A program made the position numbers and the translations under genes. The notes beneath the pieces are model-generated. The model was not told the origin of the DNA and did not search any database. It worked only from the letters and a program-made list of their open reading frames with translations. This document shows positions 34,463 through 58,778 of a DNA stretch of 64,000 nt, one piece after another; positions within the stretch are counted from its first letter, which is position 1, and the number at the start of each line of letters is the position of its first letter. Location: assembly GCA_950097015.1 (NCBI GenBank), contig CATNEN010000005.1, positions 4,889,501-4,953,500 of the forward strand, written 5' to 3'. Source of the DNA: Macrostomum hystrix (Eukaryota > Platyhelminthes > Macrostomidae).

Positions 34463-34998
34463 TTAAAAAGCTGTAAATTACTAATAGTTACTGTAAGTTA
34501 CTAATACGGCCTTAGTAACTGTTTCGCTTTGCCCGGGATCGATAGCAACTCCTGACATTTTCCCGTCGTCAAAACATCAAATAAAGCCAACAGTGGTTTT
34601 CCGATTTCGGATAGCAGTTAATCACTATTTAGATATTCATTGCTAATCAATATAAATGTTGTGTCTGTGCCTTAAAGTACTGTCACAGCAAGATCGCACC
34701 GAGGTACTTGAAAGTCCATGAAAGTCGTGCAATTTAAATATCTAGAGTTAAATATCTTTTTATTTGCGTAGTTTTTGTAAACTTTTTATCAAGATATTTT
34801 TTTTATTATTATTCTAATGATATTTTTTAATTTTGGTCTGATCTAGCTGAGTTGCTGATTAAGAAATATATATTTTTATTACAGCCATTAAGATTTCATG
34901 TGCCAATGGGCATTAAACAAACTACGAGCGTAGATTTTTATAGTGTTTTAGAATTCACTGCTTTAAAAAGCAGTTTCAGTTACTTGGCTTTTATGCAT
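34463..34998. other. 3' flank of the SLC16-type gene
   Basis: AT-rich, no feature recognised; contains the gene's 3' UTR on the minus strand. Confidence 0.35.
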
Positions 34999-37900
34999 CT
35001 AAATTCTCAGAAGTCTGTCTTCAGCACTCGGATTGGCCCCGTTCGTGTCTTCATTGATGCCGCAGTCGACATCAGAACCCGAAGCCGCCGCCGCCGCGGC
35101 CACGGCAGCCATCATTTCAGCGGCCCGCAGTTGCCCAATCTTCAGAATGCCGCAGAAGAGCAGCAGTTGAGTCAGGTACAGCGCACCGCACACCAGCCAC
35201 ACGTCGGCAAAGCTCTTGCGAGTATCGTAAACTAGACCTGGGTTCCATTTATACGCTCGTATATGATGAGATGTGAGAGATGAGACACGAGAGGGATGAA
35301 ACACGGGGGGATGAGACACGGGGGGGATGAGACACGGGAGGGATGAGACACGGGAGGGATGAGACACGGGGGGAGATGAGACACGGGAGCGATGAGACAC
35401 GGGAGCGATGAGACACGGGAGAGATGAGACACGGGAGGGATGAGACACGGGGGGGATGAGACACGGGAGGGATGAGACACGGGAGGGATGAGACACGGGG
35501 GGGAGATGAGACACGGGAGCGATGAGACACGGGAGCGATGAGACACGGGAGCGATGAGACACGGGAGAGATGAGACACGGGAGCGATGAGACACGGGAGG
35601 GATGAGACACGGGGGAGATGAGACACGGGAGGGATGAGACACGGGAGAGATGAGACACGGGGGAGATGAGACACGGGAGAGATGAGACAAGGGAGAGATG
35701 AGACACGGGAGAGATGAGACACGGGAGAGATGAGACACGGGAGAGATGAGACACGGGAGAGATGAGACACGGAGAGATGAGACACGGGAGAGATGAGACA
35801 CGGGAGAGATGAGACACGGGAGATATACGACACGGGAGAGATGGGACACGGGAGAGATGAGACACGGGAGAGATAAGACACGGAGAGATGAGACACGGAG
35901 AGATGAGACAAGGGAGCGATGAGACACGGGAGAGGTCAGACACGGGAGGGATGAGACATGGGGGAGATGAGACACGGGAGGGATGAGACACGGGAGAGAT
36001 GAGACACGGGAGAGATGAGACACGGGAGCGATGAGACACGGGAGGGATGAGACACGGGGGAGATAAGGCATGGGAGGGATGAGACATTCAAACCAAGTTA
36101 ATGTCTGTGTTCGGTTTTTCAGTTATCTAAGACCCAGTAATCTAGTTGAGTAGGCCATGCTCACCTGAAAACAGTGGGCCAACCAGAATGCCGACTCCGG
36201 ACCACAAGTTTGTTGCCGACCAGGCGATATCGATCGGCAGTTTCGTCACCTCTCCGGATGCCGCGTACTGATAGACAATGGACATGCCAAGCAGTCCGCC
36301 TAGCACTGTGAATCGAATTTTAACATTGTTTGCGATGTTAGCTCTGCCCATAAAGTTCAAAAGCATCTTCACAACAAAGCATCTTCAGTCACTCTTCAGA
36401 AACTTCAGTCACTCTTCAGAAACTTCAGTCACTCTTCAGAAGCTTTAGTCACTCCTCAGAAAATTCTGTCATTCTTCAGAAAATTCAGTCAACCATTAGA
36501 AACTTTAGTCACTCTTCAGAAACTTTAGTCACTCCTCAGAAAATTCTGTCACTCCTCAGAAAATTCAGTCACTCCTCAGAAAATTCAGTCACTCCTCAGA
36601 AAATTCTGTCACTCCTCAGAAAATTCAGTCACTCCTCAGAAAATTCAGTCACTCCTCAGAAACTTTAGTCACTCTTCAGAAACTTAAGTCACTCTTCAGA
36701 AACTTAAGTCACTCTTCAGAAACTTCATTCACTCTTCAGAAACTTTAGTTACTCCTCAGAAACTTCAGTCACTCCTCAGAAAATTCAGTCACTCCTCAGA
36801 AACTTCAGTCACTCTTTAGAAACTTCATTCACTCTTCCTAAACTTTAGTCAATCATCAGAAACTTCAGTCACTCTTCAGAAACTTCAGTCACTCTTCAGA
36901 AGCTTTAGTCACTTCTCAGAAACTTCAGTCACTCTTTAGAAACTTCATTCACTCTTCCTAAACTTTAGTCAATCATCAGAAACTTCAGTCACTCTTCAGA
37001 AACTTCAGTCACTCTTCAGAAACTTCAGTCACTCTTCAGAAACTTCAGTCACTCTTCAGAAACTTCAGTCACTCTTCAGAAACTTCAGTCACTCTTCAGA
37101 AGCTTTAGTCACTTCTCAGAAACTTCAGTCACTCTTTAGAAACTTCATTCACTCTTCCTAAACTTTAGTCAATCATCAGAAACTTCAGTCACTCTTCAGA
37201 AACTTCAGTCACTCTTCAGAAACTTCAGTCACTCTTCAGAAACTTCAGTCACTCTTCAGAAGCTTTAGTCACTTCTCAGAAACTTCAGTCACTCTTTAGA
37301 AACTTCATTCACTCTTCCTAAACTTTAGTCAATCATCAGAAACTTCAGTCACTCTTCAGAAACTTCAGTCACTCTTCAGAAACTTCAGTCACTCTTCAGA
37401 AACTTCAGTCACTCTTCAGAAGCTTTAGTCACTTCTCAGAAAATTCAGTCACTCTTCAGAAAATTCAGTCACTCTTCAGAAAATTCTGTCACTCCTCAGA
37501 AAATTCTGTCACTCCTCAGAAAATTCTGTCACTCCTCAGAAAATTCAGTCACTCTTCAGAAACTTTAGTTACTCCTCAGAAACTTCAGTCACTCTTTAGA
37601 TACTTTAGTGACTTCAGTAAACATTCTTCAGTCGCCGACTCTCGCTAGTTACTGACCCATCGAACAGGCCAGAATCTCAGCAAATCCGTCATCAATGAAG
37701 GGCCAAGCGAGGCAGAGAGCGCACAGACCAGCTGACGAGACCACATTGACAGTTGACAGTCGGCCTTTCAATGTGTCGCCAAGAGCAGAGCCAGTGACGT
37801 AGGTGACGCATTCGGCCAGTGACAAAGCGGCAACCACCCACTTGGAGTCGGCGAGGCCGATGCCCTTCTGCTGCATGTAGTAGGCCTACGGAAGTATAGA

Positions 37901-40900
37901 AATAATAAGTCACGTTTTATTTGTTAAGTCCTATTTAGAAATAGAGAAACCACATTAGAAATAGAGAAACCATATTAGAAATAGAGAAACCACATTAGAA
38001 ATAGAGAAACCACATTAGAAATAGAGAAACCACATTAGAAATAGAGAAACCACATTAGAAATAGAGAAACCACATTAGAAATAGAGAAACCACATTAGAA
38101 ATAGAGAAACCACATTAGAAATAGAGAAACCACATTAGAAATAGAGAAACCACATTAGAAATAGAGAAACCACATTAGAAATAGAGAAACCACATTAGAA
38201 ATAGAGAGAACCCCCATTAAAAGTAGAGAAACCCGATTAAAGTTAGAGAAACCCTATTAGAAACAGAGAAACATGATTAAATATAGAGAAACCACATTAG
38301 AAATAGAGAAACCACATTAAAAATAGAGAAACCACATCCAATTCCTAAATGGAAAAATCCCATTGCTAGGTCCCATTTTCAATACGCTGATCGCTAGGAA
38401 GCAGCAAGGCATACCAGATTCATAAACGGCATGTAGAATCCAACAAAGGCTATGGCATTGCCCAGCAACCAGAGTCCGAGCTCGGGTCTCACTGCCGCCA
38501 GCCCAGGACTGCACACGGCGCGTAGACGATAATGAAAATCGCCTTGGTCCAGTGGTGCAGCTGACGAGTCGTCGTTGTCTTCTTGAAGGCGCCTGCTGGC
38601 AGGCAGGAAGGCCAACATGCTGCATGGCAGGCCGATAATTAGGATGAGAATGCCGCAGACACGAAATGCTGCTGCTGGGCCGTAGCTGCTCACTAGCCAA
38701 CCATTCAGAGGGTTGAACAGCAGACTGCCTGCAAATTTTCAATCAGCCTTGTGTTGGTAGTTTGTATAGAATCGAACGTCTGACCTAAGGGCTGTTGTTT
38801 ATTCGAATCCCAATCTGTGTCCTTGATTGCACCTGCCCAAATTCGAGCCAGATGTGCAGCCGACAGTACCACGGCGTATCTGAAGGCTGCGAACGGCTGT
38901 TCAGTCCATGGACTGGGGGGACGCCACACCCACTATCAAATACCCCAGCTAGATGCCTGTACTCATTTAACAGCTTGGGGGTGAACTGAAGCAATTCAGA
39001 GTTAAGTGTGTCTTGCTAAAGGACACAAATTGTTCCAGTGGAGTCGGGAATCGAACCCCCGACCTCTCTAGTCGTGGATCGCTTAGTCGAGATTCTGGGA
39101 CTTTGTTAATCTTCGAGAATATCCTGAGTGAATTCTTACCAATAGGGTAGCCGCACATAAGACTGCTAGTTGCCAGCACATGCCTCTGATGCCCAACAGG
39201 ATAGTGATCGATAATCACCAGACTGGAGCTCATGTACGTTAGCGAAGATCCAACACCGTGCAGCAGAGTGTAGGTCAGCAGGAGCCAGAGCTCAGTTCTG
39301 GCTGCCAACACCTGAGCTGACATGAAACAGGAAGCCGCCAGGATCACAATGCCTACTGTTGCCACCAATCTGAATGCGTCCCTATTGGCACCGATGCTGC
39401 GAATCAGCAGTACAGACACTGGCGACAGTGACAGTGACAGGGAGAATGAAAGAGTGCCGATCCAGTCTGAAAATTAGATAGATAGATAGATAGATAGACA
39501 AACAGATAGATAGATAGATATGAGAGCTGCTGTGAATAGGCGTTGAGAACAGTCTGTGAATAGGCGTTGAGAACAGTCTGTGAATAGGCGTTGAGAACAG
39601 CTGTGAATAGGCGTTGAGAACAGCTGTGAATAGGCGTTGAGAACAGCTGTGAATAGGCGTTGAGAACAGCTGTGAATAGGCGTTGAGCACAGCTGTGAAT
39701 AGGCGTTGAGAACAGTCTGTGAATAGGCGTTGAGAACAGTCTGTGAATAGGCGTTGAGAACAGCTGTGAATAGGCGTTGAGCACAGCTGTGAATAGGCGT
39801 TGAGAACAGCTGTGAATAGGCGTTGAGAACAGCTGTGAATAGGCGTTGAGAACAGTCTGTGAATAGGCGTTGAGAACAGCTGTGAATAGGCGTTGAGCAC
39901 AGCTGTGAATAGGCGTTGAGAACAGTCTGTGAATAGGCGTTGAGAACAGTCTGTGAATAGGCGTTGAGAACAGCTGTGAATAGGCGTTGAGCACAGCTGT
40001 GAATAGGCGTTGAGAACAGTCTGTGAATAGGCGTTGAGAACAGCTGTGAATAGGCGTTGAGCACAGCTGTGAATAGGCGTTGAGAACAGCTGTGAATAGG
40101 CGTTGAGAACAGCTGTGAATAGGCGTTGAGAACAGCTGTGAATAGGCGTTGAGAACAGTCTGTGAATAGGCGTTGAGAACAGCTGTGAATAGGCGTTGAG
40201 CACAGCTGTGAATAGGCGTTGAGAACAGCTGTGAATAGGCGTTGAGAACAGCTGTGAATAGGCGTTGAGAACAGTCTGTGAATAGGCGTTGAGAACAGCT
40301 GTGAATAGGCGTTGAGCACAGCTGTGAATAGGCGTTGAGAACAGTCTGTGAATAGGCGTTGAGAACAGCTGTGAATAGGCGTTGAGAACAGCTGTGAATA
40401 GGCGTTGAGAACAGCTGTGAATAGGCGTTGAGAACAGCTGTTGAATGGGAATTGAGAACAGCTGTGAATAGGCGTTGAGAACAGCTGTGAATAGGCGTTG
40501 AGAACAGCTGTGAATAGGCGTTGAGAACAGCTGTGAATAGGCGTTGAGAACAGCTGTGAATAGGCGTTGAGAACAGTCTGTGAATAGGCGTTGAGAACAG
40601 CTGTGAATAGGCGTTGAGAACAGCTGTGAATAGGCGTTGAGAACAGCTGTGAATAGGCGTTGAGAACAGCTGTGAATAGGCGTTGAAAACAGCTGTGAAT
40701 AGGCGTTGAGAACAGCTGTGAATAGGCGTTGAGAACAGCTGTGAATAGGCGTTGAGAACAGCTGTTGAATGGGAATTGAGAACAGCTAATTATGGAAAGA
40801 ACATTGCCTATCTTTAAGCTTACTGTGCAGTGCCATTGCACTGTGTCCGTGCGCTCCTCCCATAGATAATGAGGAGTTCACTGCATTGTTATCTAATTCG

Positions 40901-41085
40901 ATGCCGTCAAGGTCGCTATTGTATTCCTCTAATTTGACAACGAAAACTCCGAAGCTGTAGGTAACACCGCTGCGCACTACAGTCAGTAGCAGTACAGCCG
41001 TGCACACTAGGTAGCCCTGACTACCAGCCGGTAGCGAGTAGAAGCTCCGCGTCACTTTCAGCCGAACCAGTCGTCTAAGGGGCAT
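34999..41085 (-). CDS. SLC16 (monocarboxylate-transporter-like) major facilitator
   Basis: Six exons leftwards: 41085-40824, 39466-39140, 38728-38415, 37885-37657, 36299-36165, 35237-34999. All junctions are GT-AG, phases agree, and the sum is 1506 nt giving 501 residues. The architecture is that of a 12-helix MFS protein: exon 1 ends the first helix with SGVTYSFGVFVVKL; exon 2 begins NWIGTLSFSLSLSLSPVSV and has YTLLHGVGSSLTYMSSSLVI and YPVGHQRHVLATS; exon 3 has the FNPLNGWLV region then a charged central loop (RRLQEDNDDSSAA); the last exons give GPLFSGLVYDTRKSFADVW and YLTQLLLFCGI. These match the SLC16/MCT pattern (W-I-G, G.G.....P, G.LYD). Such proteins carry monocarboxylates, aromatic amino acids or thyroid hormone across the plasma membrane; substrate cannot be told. 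The usual first-helix DG.[WY]GW motif is not evident. Four of five introns consist almost entirely of minisatellite. Confidence 0.9.
35265..36088. repeat. 16-bp minisatellite filling SLC16 intron 5
   Basis: GAGATGAGACACGGGA repeated about 50 times; on the gene's sense (minus) strand it is the C/T-rich TCTCATCTCTCCCGTG family. It occupies about 820 of 927 intron bases and begins about 30 bp from the 3' splice site. Confidence 0.95.
36372..37620. repeat. 20-bp minisatellite filling SLC16 intron 4
   Basis: AGAAACTTCAGTCACTCTTC and variants, about 62 copies in register. Blocks containing TTCCTAAACTTTAGTCAATC recur at 160-200 bp spacing. Covers about 1250 of 1357 intron bases. Confidence 0.95.
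37932..38338. repeat. 20-bp minisatellite in SLC16 intron 3
   Basis: ATTAGAAATAGAGAAACCAC in about 20 copies, the left two thirds almost perfect; about 405 of 529 intron bases. Confidence 0.95.
38815..39090 (-). mobile_element. SINE family B copy in SLC16 intron 2
   Basis: Body GCGTATCTGAAGGCTGCGAA and TGTTCAGTCCATGGACTG, head on the right with minus-strand B box GGGGGTTCGATTCCCGAC. Same orientation as the host gene. Confidence 0.85.
39475..39525. repeat. GATA tetranucleotide repeat
   Basis: TAGATAGATAGATAGATAGA and an imperfect continuation, between the exon 2 acceptor and the 23-bp array. Confidence 0.9.
39530..40792. repeat. 23-bp minisatellite filling SLC16 intron 1
   Basis: About 54 copies of a 23-bp unit containing CTGTGAATAGGCGTTGAG, with a 24-bp TCTGTG variant scattered among them and two TTGAATGGGAATTGAG copies (40440, 40763). 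Occupies nearly all of the 1357-bp intron. Confidence 0.96.
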
Positions 41086-41089
41086 GACA

Positions 41090-41455
41090 GATTCTCTCGA
41101 ACAGATTGCAGAACTTTCTAGAAATCTCCATTCCGCTGGGGTCTTTTATTCGGTCAGATGCAGGCAAAGCCCTATCGATTGAGAAAATACCTTATTGGCG
41201 AGAGATTCCGAAGTGAATCCCCGGCCCCTACTTCACTTCCATCCAGTATAAAGCTTCAGCCCAATTTGATTGGGTTTGGCTAATCAAACTCACATGAAAG
41301 CAAATATATTGAAGCCTTATTTTTTATATCAAGATGTGTTTCTGACACAGCCTATTGCTGCTTCCATTAAGCGAGATCCTGGCTTCAATGATGAGGACAA
41401 TGTCTTGCAAATGACTTTTGATGACTAGAATTATAACTTTTTCTGATCGACTCCC
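41090..41455. other. 5' flank of the SLC16-type gene
   Basis: Presumed promoter region on the minus strand; no distinct motif supported. Confidence 0.35.
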
Positions 41456-41457
41456 AC

Positions 41458-41680
41458 TGTCAGCTGTTAGATCAACTGTTAGATCAGCTGTTAGATCAAC
41501 TGTTAGATCAACTGTTAGATCAGCTGTTAGATCAACTGTTAGATCAACTGTTAGATCAGCTGTTAGATCAACTGTTAGATCAACTGTTAGATCAACTGTT
41601 AGATCAACTGTTAGATCAACTGTTAGATCAACTGTTAGATCAACTGTTAGATCAACTGTTAGATCAACTGTTAGATGCAT
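41458..41680. repeat. 12-bp minisatellite
   Basis: About 18 copies of AACTGTTAGATC with AGCTGTTAGATC variants. Confidence 0.95.
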
Positions 41681-41888
41681 CAAACCGCTTTGATAACGAA
41701 CAATTTATGAGGTTTAAAAGAAAAAAATTTAGTTAATGCATGAACTTCTACATCGCATCATAACTTAACTTGCAATATGAAATGACAGACATGAACTTGG
41801 TTGTGAGAAAATCTATAATCCATACAACCAGTTAGGCCCCTAAAATGTTGCTGCGTTAATTGGGGTATCGAGCGCTTGGATCAATTAC

Positions 41889-41895
41889 TATAAAA
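41889..41895 (+). promoter_or_regulatory. TATA-like box before the small secreted-type frame
   Basis: TATAAAA, about 50 bases upstream of the ATG at 41945. Confidence 0.3.
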
Positions 41896-41944
41896 CAGTA
41901 GCTATTATTGGCTGCAGTATTTTCAGATCAATAAAAAAGTAGAC

Positions 41945-42190
41945 ATGGAAAACAGTTTGTTGTTAAAAACGTTATTCACTTTAACGTTATTATTGTCTTC
42001 TTCTATAGTAGTGGCCCTGGCCTTGAATGTACGTAATATCGACAGAACTGAGAAGTGCATTTGTACTACACACACTAAATATGAAAAAAATTATGTAATT
42101 ATGTATTATGGGCACTCGTACAAGGGTACAATCAGTCAGTTTATTACGGATAATATATACTTTATGACGCAATATCGCCGCAGCTATTAA
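41945..42190 (+). CDS. Hypothetical small secreted peptide (81 aa)
   Basis: The frame begins MENSLLLKTLFTLTLLL and stays hydrophobic to about residue 27, a plausible signal peptide, followed by a short polar, Tyr-rich tail with a Cys-Ile-Cys pair. A TATA-like box lies 50 bp upstream and an AATAAA occurs around 42634. No family is recognised. In AT-rich DNA a frame of this length can occur by chance, so this is a candidate only. Confidence 0.3.
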   Translation: MENSLLLKTLFTLTLLLSSSIVVALALNVRNIDRTEKCICTTHTKYEKNYVIMYYGHSYKGTISQFITDNIYFMTQYRRSY

Positions 42191-55676
<13,486 letters not shown>

Positions 55677-57285
55677 TGCTGTGGTTAGAAATGCAGTGGA
55701 TCTAGTGATAATTCTGACTGGCATTGTTTGCCTTTCTTGACTTTGATAGACTGGTAGCTTCTTTCTAGATATAAATTTTATTTTACCTAAAAGATGTTGT
55801 CTAATTAATATTGTTAACATTAGAAATACCTGCTACTGTTTTTCCCCCAAAAGTTTTAGTACCAAGGCTAAATGTGTTTTTTTCCTGCGCCCAAATAGAC
55901 GACAGCGGGCCGCATTATCTGTAGGAATATGAGACGGGAGAGATAATACACGGTAGAGATAAGACTCAATCTTCAGATGAAATAAGAGATGAGACAGGTT
56001 GCTATAGGTGTCGCACCTGGGCTTCATCTGGTCCGCGGACCGTAGTTTGCCGACCCTTTCGTCTAGAACCAAAGTGCAGCGGTCAAAAATATGAAAATAT
56101 TTCCACATTAATTAAGTGATGCCAACTTGGTTAAACTTACACCTGACCTTGGTACTTTTACTGCTGCTTCTAAATGTTCTTTTACTAGAAAGCATGCTTG
56201 CTTGTGACTTTAAAACGCTTCGTAGTGCAATCGCTTACAGAAAAAACAGCATAACTAAAAGTTTTACTGCTTTCGAATATATATTTTTGTTTGCTGCTTT
56301 TGCCTGAAATTTTCTATTCCTTGCATATCTCTACTAACACAAATTAGTACTATCTGGCATATTCTACAAAAGTCTTTTTATATACAAAATTCTTCTATTT
56401 TACATTCCTTGACTCTTTAACTTCGCTCTCTGCGTGTGTGCCTACCTTGACGCACCGAAACCTATCGTCCACTTCGTGCCTTGGTTGTCGTCTTGATAAA
56501 AATGTTACCTAACACACGCGTACAAAACAAACACCTGGAAATGATTACAAATCAATTAGATATTGAACTGAGACCAGTGGAACAAACTGCCGCCAGTGAC
56601 CAAGCCAAGAGCTACTGCAACTGCTAGAGTAACTGCAATACTTCAGCGGACTTTAATTAGTTCATTTAATAAATAAATAATTAATGGGCATTCGATTTCT
56701 ATACTAAAATGTGTTATTTATTAAAACAGTTACTAGTGCAAGATCTTAGCATGCTTGTTTTTCCTTATTTCAGACTACTGCTTCGGTCTAGTAGTCAGTT
56801 TGCACGTTTTTGTATTAAGCGTAATTTTAGACCATTTTTACCGCCTATCCAGCCTCTGTTTTTGTTCGAATGCTTAAGCTTCGACTTAATATTTAAAACT
56901 ACCTGATCAACGCACCTGTCGATATGTGAGTACGATATTGAATGGCAAATTGTATTGTGTTTGTAATTACTATTTAGGCGTATTAATTCTTGTAATATTA
57001 GTACTACCTTGTACTAATTTCTATATAGCTTGCTTGTTTAAAATATTGAGTGAACCCAATATCTTTTTTAACTTGTTTCTTTTTTCGCTTTCTGTACTTG
57101 TTGTTGTTTTTGTTTTTTTGATTCACAAGAAATACAAATTAGTGTTTAGCTTGAGTTTCTACAATCTGTTTGCTTGCTATTAACTAGCGCAGCAAATGTT
57201 TTTATCGCCTTAAAAACTGATCTATTGACGCTTTGTACTTTGTTGAGTATAAGTTCTTCTATATCTGAATAATAAAATTATTTGT
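55677..57285. other. 3' flank of Rab6 and intergenic DNA
   Basis: Contains a small degenerate GAGACGGGAGAGAT patch (55930-55995) related to the 16-bp minisatellite family. Two hydrophobic open frames (56119-56307, 56926-57183) sit in T-rich DNA and are not supported as genes. Confidence 0.4.
55928..55998. repeat. Short degenerate patch of the 16-bp minisatellite family
   Basis: GAGACGGGAGAGATAATACA, GGTAGAGATAAGACTC and AGAGATGAGACAGG resemble the GAGATGAGACACGGGA unit of 35265-36088; three to four units only. Confidence 0.5.
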
Positions 57286-57287
57286 TT

Positions 57288-57560
57288 ACACCTGCCCTGA
57301 TTGGATCAGACGTGCAGCCGACAGCACAGCCTCAGCGATTGCGCGGCGCATCTGAAGGCTGCGTACGGCTGTTCAGTCCATGGACTGGGGGGACGCCACA
57401 ACCACCCTCAATTTCCCAAGCTAAATGCTGTTACGCATTCAACAGCTGGGTGAACTGAAGCAATGCAGAATTAAGTGTATTCCTAAAGAACAAATTGTTC
57501 CAGTGAAGTCGGGAAGCGAACCTCTGACCTTCTTGGATACTTCTTCAACTTGCCTAATGC
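57288..57560 (-). mobile_element. SINE family B copy
   Basis: ACACCTGCCCTGATTGGATC, GGCGCATCTGAAGGCTGCG, TGTTCAGTCCATGGACTG; the tRNA-like head at the right is more degraded (GAAGCGAACCTCTGACC). Confidence 0.85.
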
Positions 57561-57777
57561 TTGCCAACTTGATGCTCTACCGAATGTTATAAAGTTTTGT
57601 ACATGACAATTTGATCTAGAGCAACATGTTAAGCAAGTTATACCAACAGAACAGCTTTGTATATGCTTCCAATCATATGCTGTCACCATTTCAATCTGAA
57701 AAAGTAATTGTTTCCTATCTCCATAGGTGTGTCTTTTTCTAAGAAACGTAGCTTCCCGTCCTTATCCTAGTGGTCCT

Positions 57778-58000
57778 TGACTCACACAGGTATGTACATC
57801 TGCCCTTGCTTTATCATCGTCAGGCAGTGTACACTCTCTCTGTGCCTTCATGGAGCTAGGTTGGCCTATATGCAGGTTGGCCTTCTTTCCGAAACTGCGC
57901 CCCAAATGAATGTGGCCTCGTCGCGGAATCGAGCTCAGGGACCTTGGTGCGAGGCGCAAACGTGTAGGTCTGCTCAGCCACTCACTCTCTTCAAATGGGC
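57778..58000 (-). mobile_element. SINE family A, 3'-truncated copy
   Basis: Starts at the internal CTCACACAGGTATGTACATC and runs to the tRNA-like head on the right (minus-strand B box GAGCTCGATTCCGCG). The conserved 3' tail is missing. Confidence 0.8.
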
Positions 58001-58778
58001 AGAAAGTCAAAAGAGAATACTAATGTGGTTTACCGAAGCCTTCTGCCTTCAACAAGTGGATCACCAGTGTTTCGAGAGAACTGGAGACTTTGAATTTAGA
58101 AGTAACTGCGTTTTTGCTTTTTGTGTTTTCATGTGTTTTCGAAAAACAATATTTTTTGCATCACTATATACAATTTTAAGCTCGCTCGTCTGTTTTCCTT
58201 TTCTGCTACTGTTATGCTATCCCTGCTATCAATTTACAAATGTAGGACTGACGAATTTCATCTACTCAGCGGCTGCTGAGCCACTGCATTGAATTAGCTA
58301 ATCGCTGACGAATTTAAACTTACCTTTGACGAATTCTAAATTGAAAAGGTACAGTTAGACATTTTGCCAGAAATCTTAATTCTACGGGCTACCGAAATTG
58401 GAGTCAATTGATACTGTCAAAGTTGAGAAACGCGGAGCGGAGTGAATTGTAAATTGAAATGCTATCTCTTGACAAGCTCCTTTTTGCTGAAAGCTTTAGC
58501 ATACTCGGAGAGTGGTAGAGAAGATTTATAGCTGTGCAAATCTTTTTACCTGTCAAGCAGTAGATAAAATATTCCCTTCAGATAGACGTGCGCACAAAAT
58601 AGGGTCGCAGAGAACCAGATAAAAAGTAAACTATCACAGTTGCTAAGCACTGAGTGGTCATTCTGCTTTTGCTAAAGTAGGCAAAATTTTGTGAATTAGT
58701 CTGTTGTCAAGTCAAGAGCAATTCTTTTTCCAAAAAGTGTTATTCAACGACATAGCAACACAAGACTCATCAACAACA
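58001..58778. other. 5' flank of the aminopeptidase gene
   Basis: AT-rich, no feature recognised; presumed promoter and 5' UTR. Confidence 0.35.

Noticed and set aside
39382-40841. Antisense frames of up to 455 codons (SQLFSTPIH-type repeats)
   Set aside because: Translation of the 23-bp array in SLC16 intron 1; flanking exon borders show it is intron.
56119-57183. Two hydrophobic small frames downstream of Rab6
   Set aside because: Leu/Phe-rich because the DNA is T-rich; no other support.
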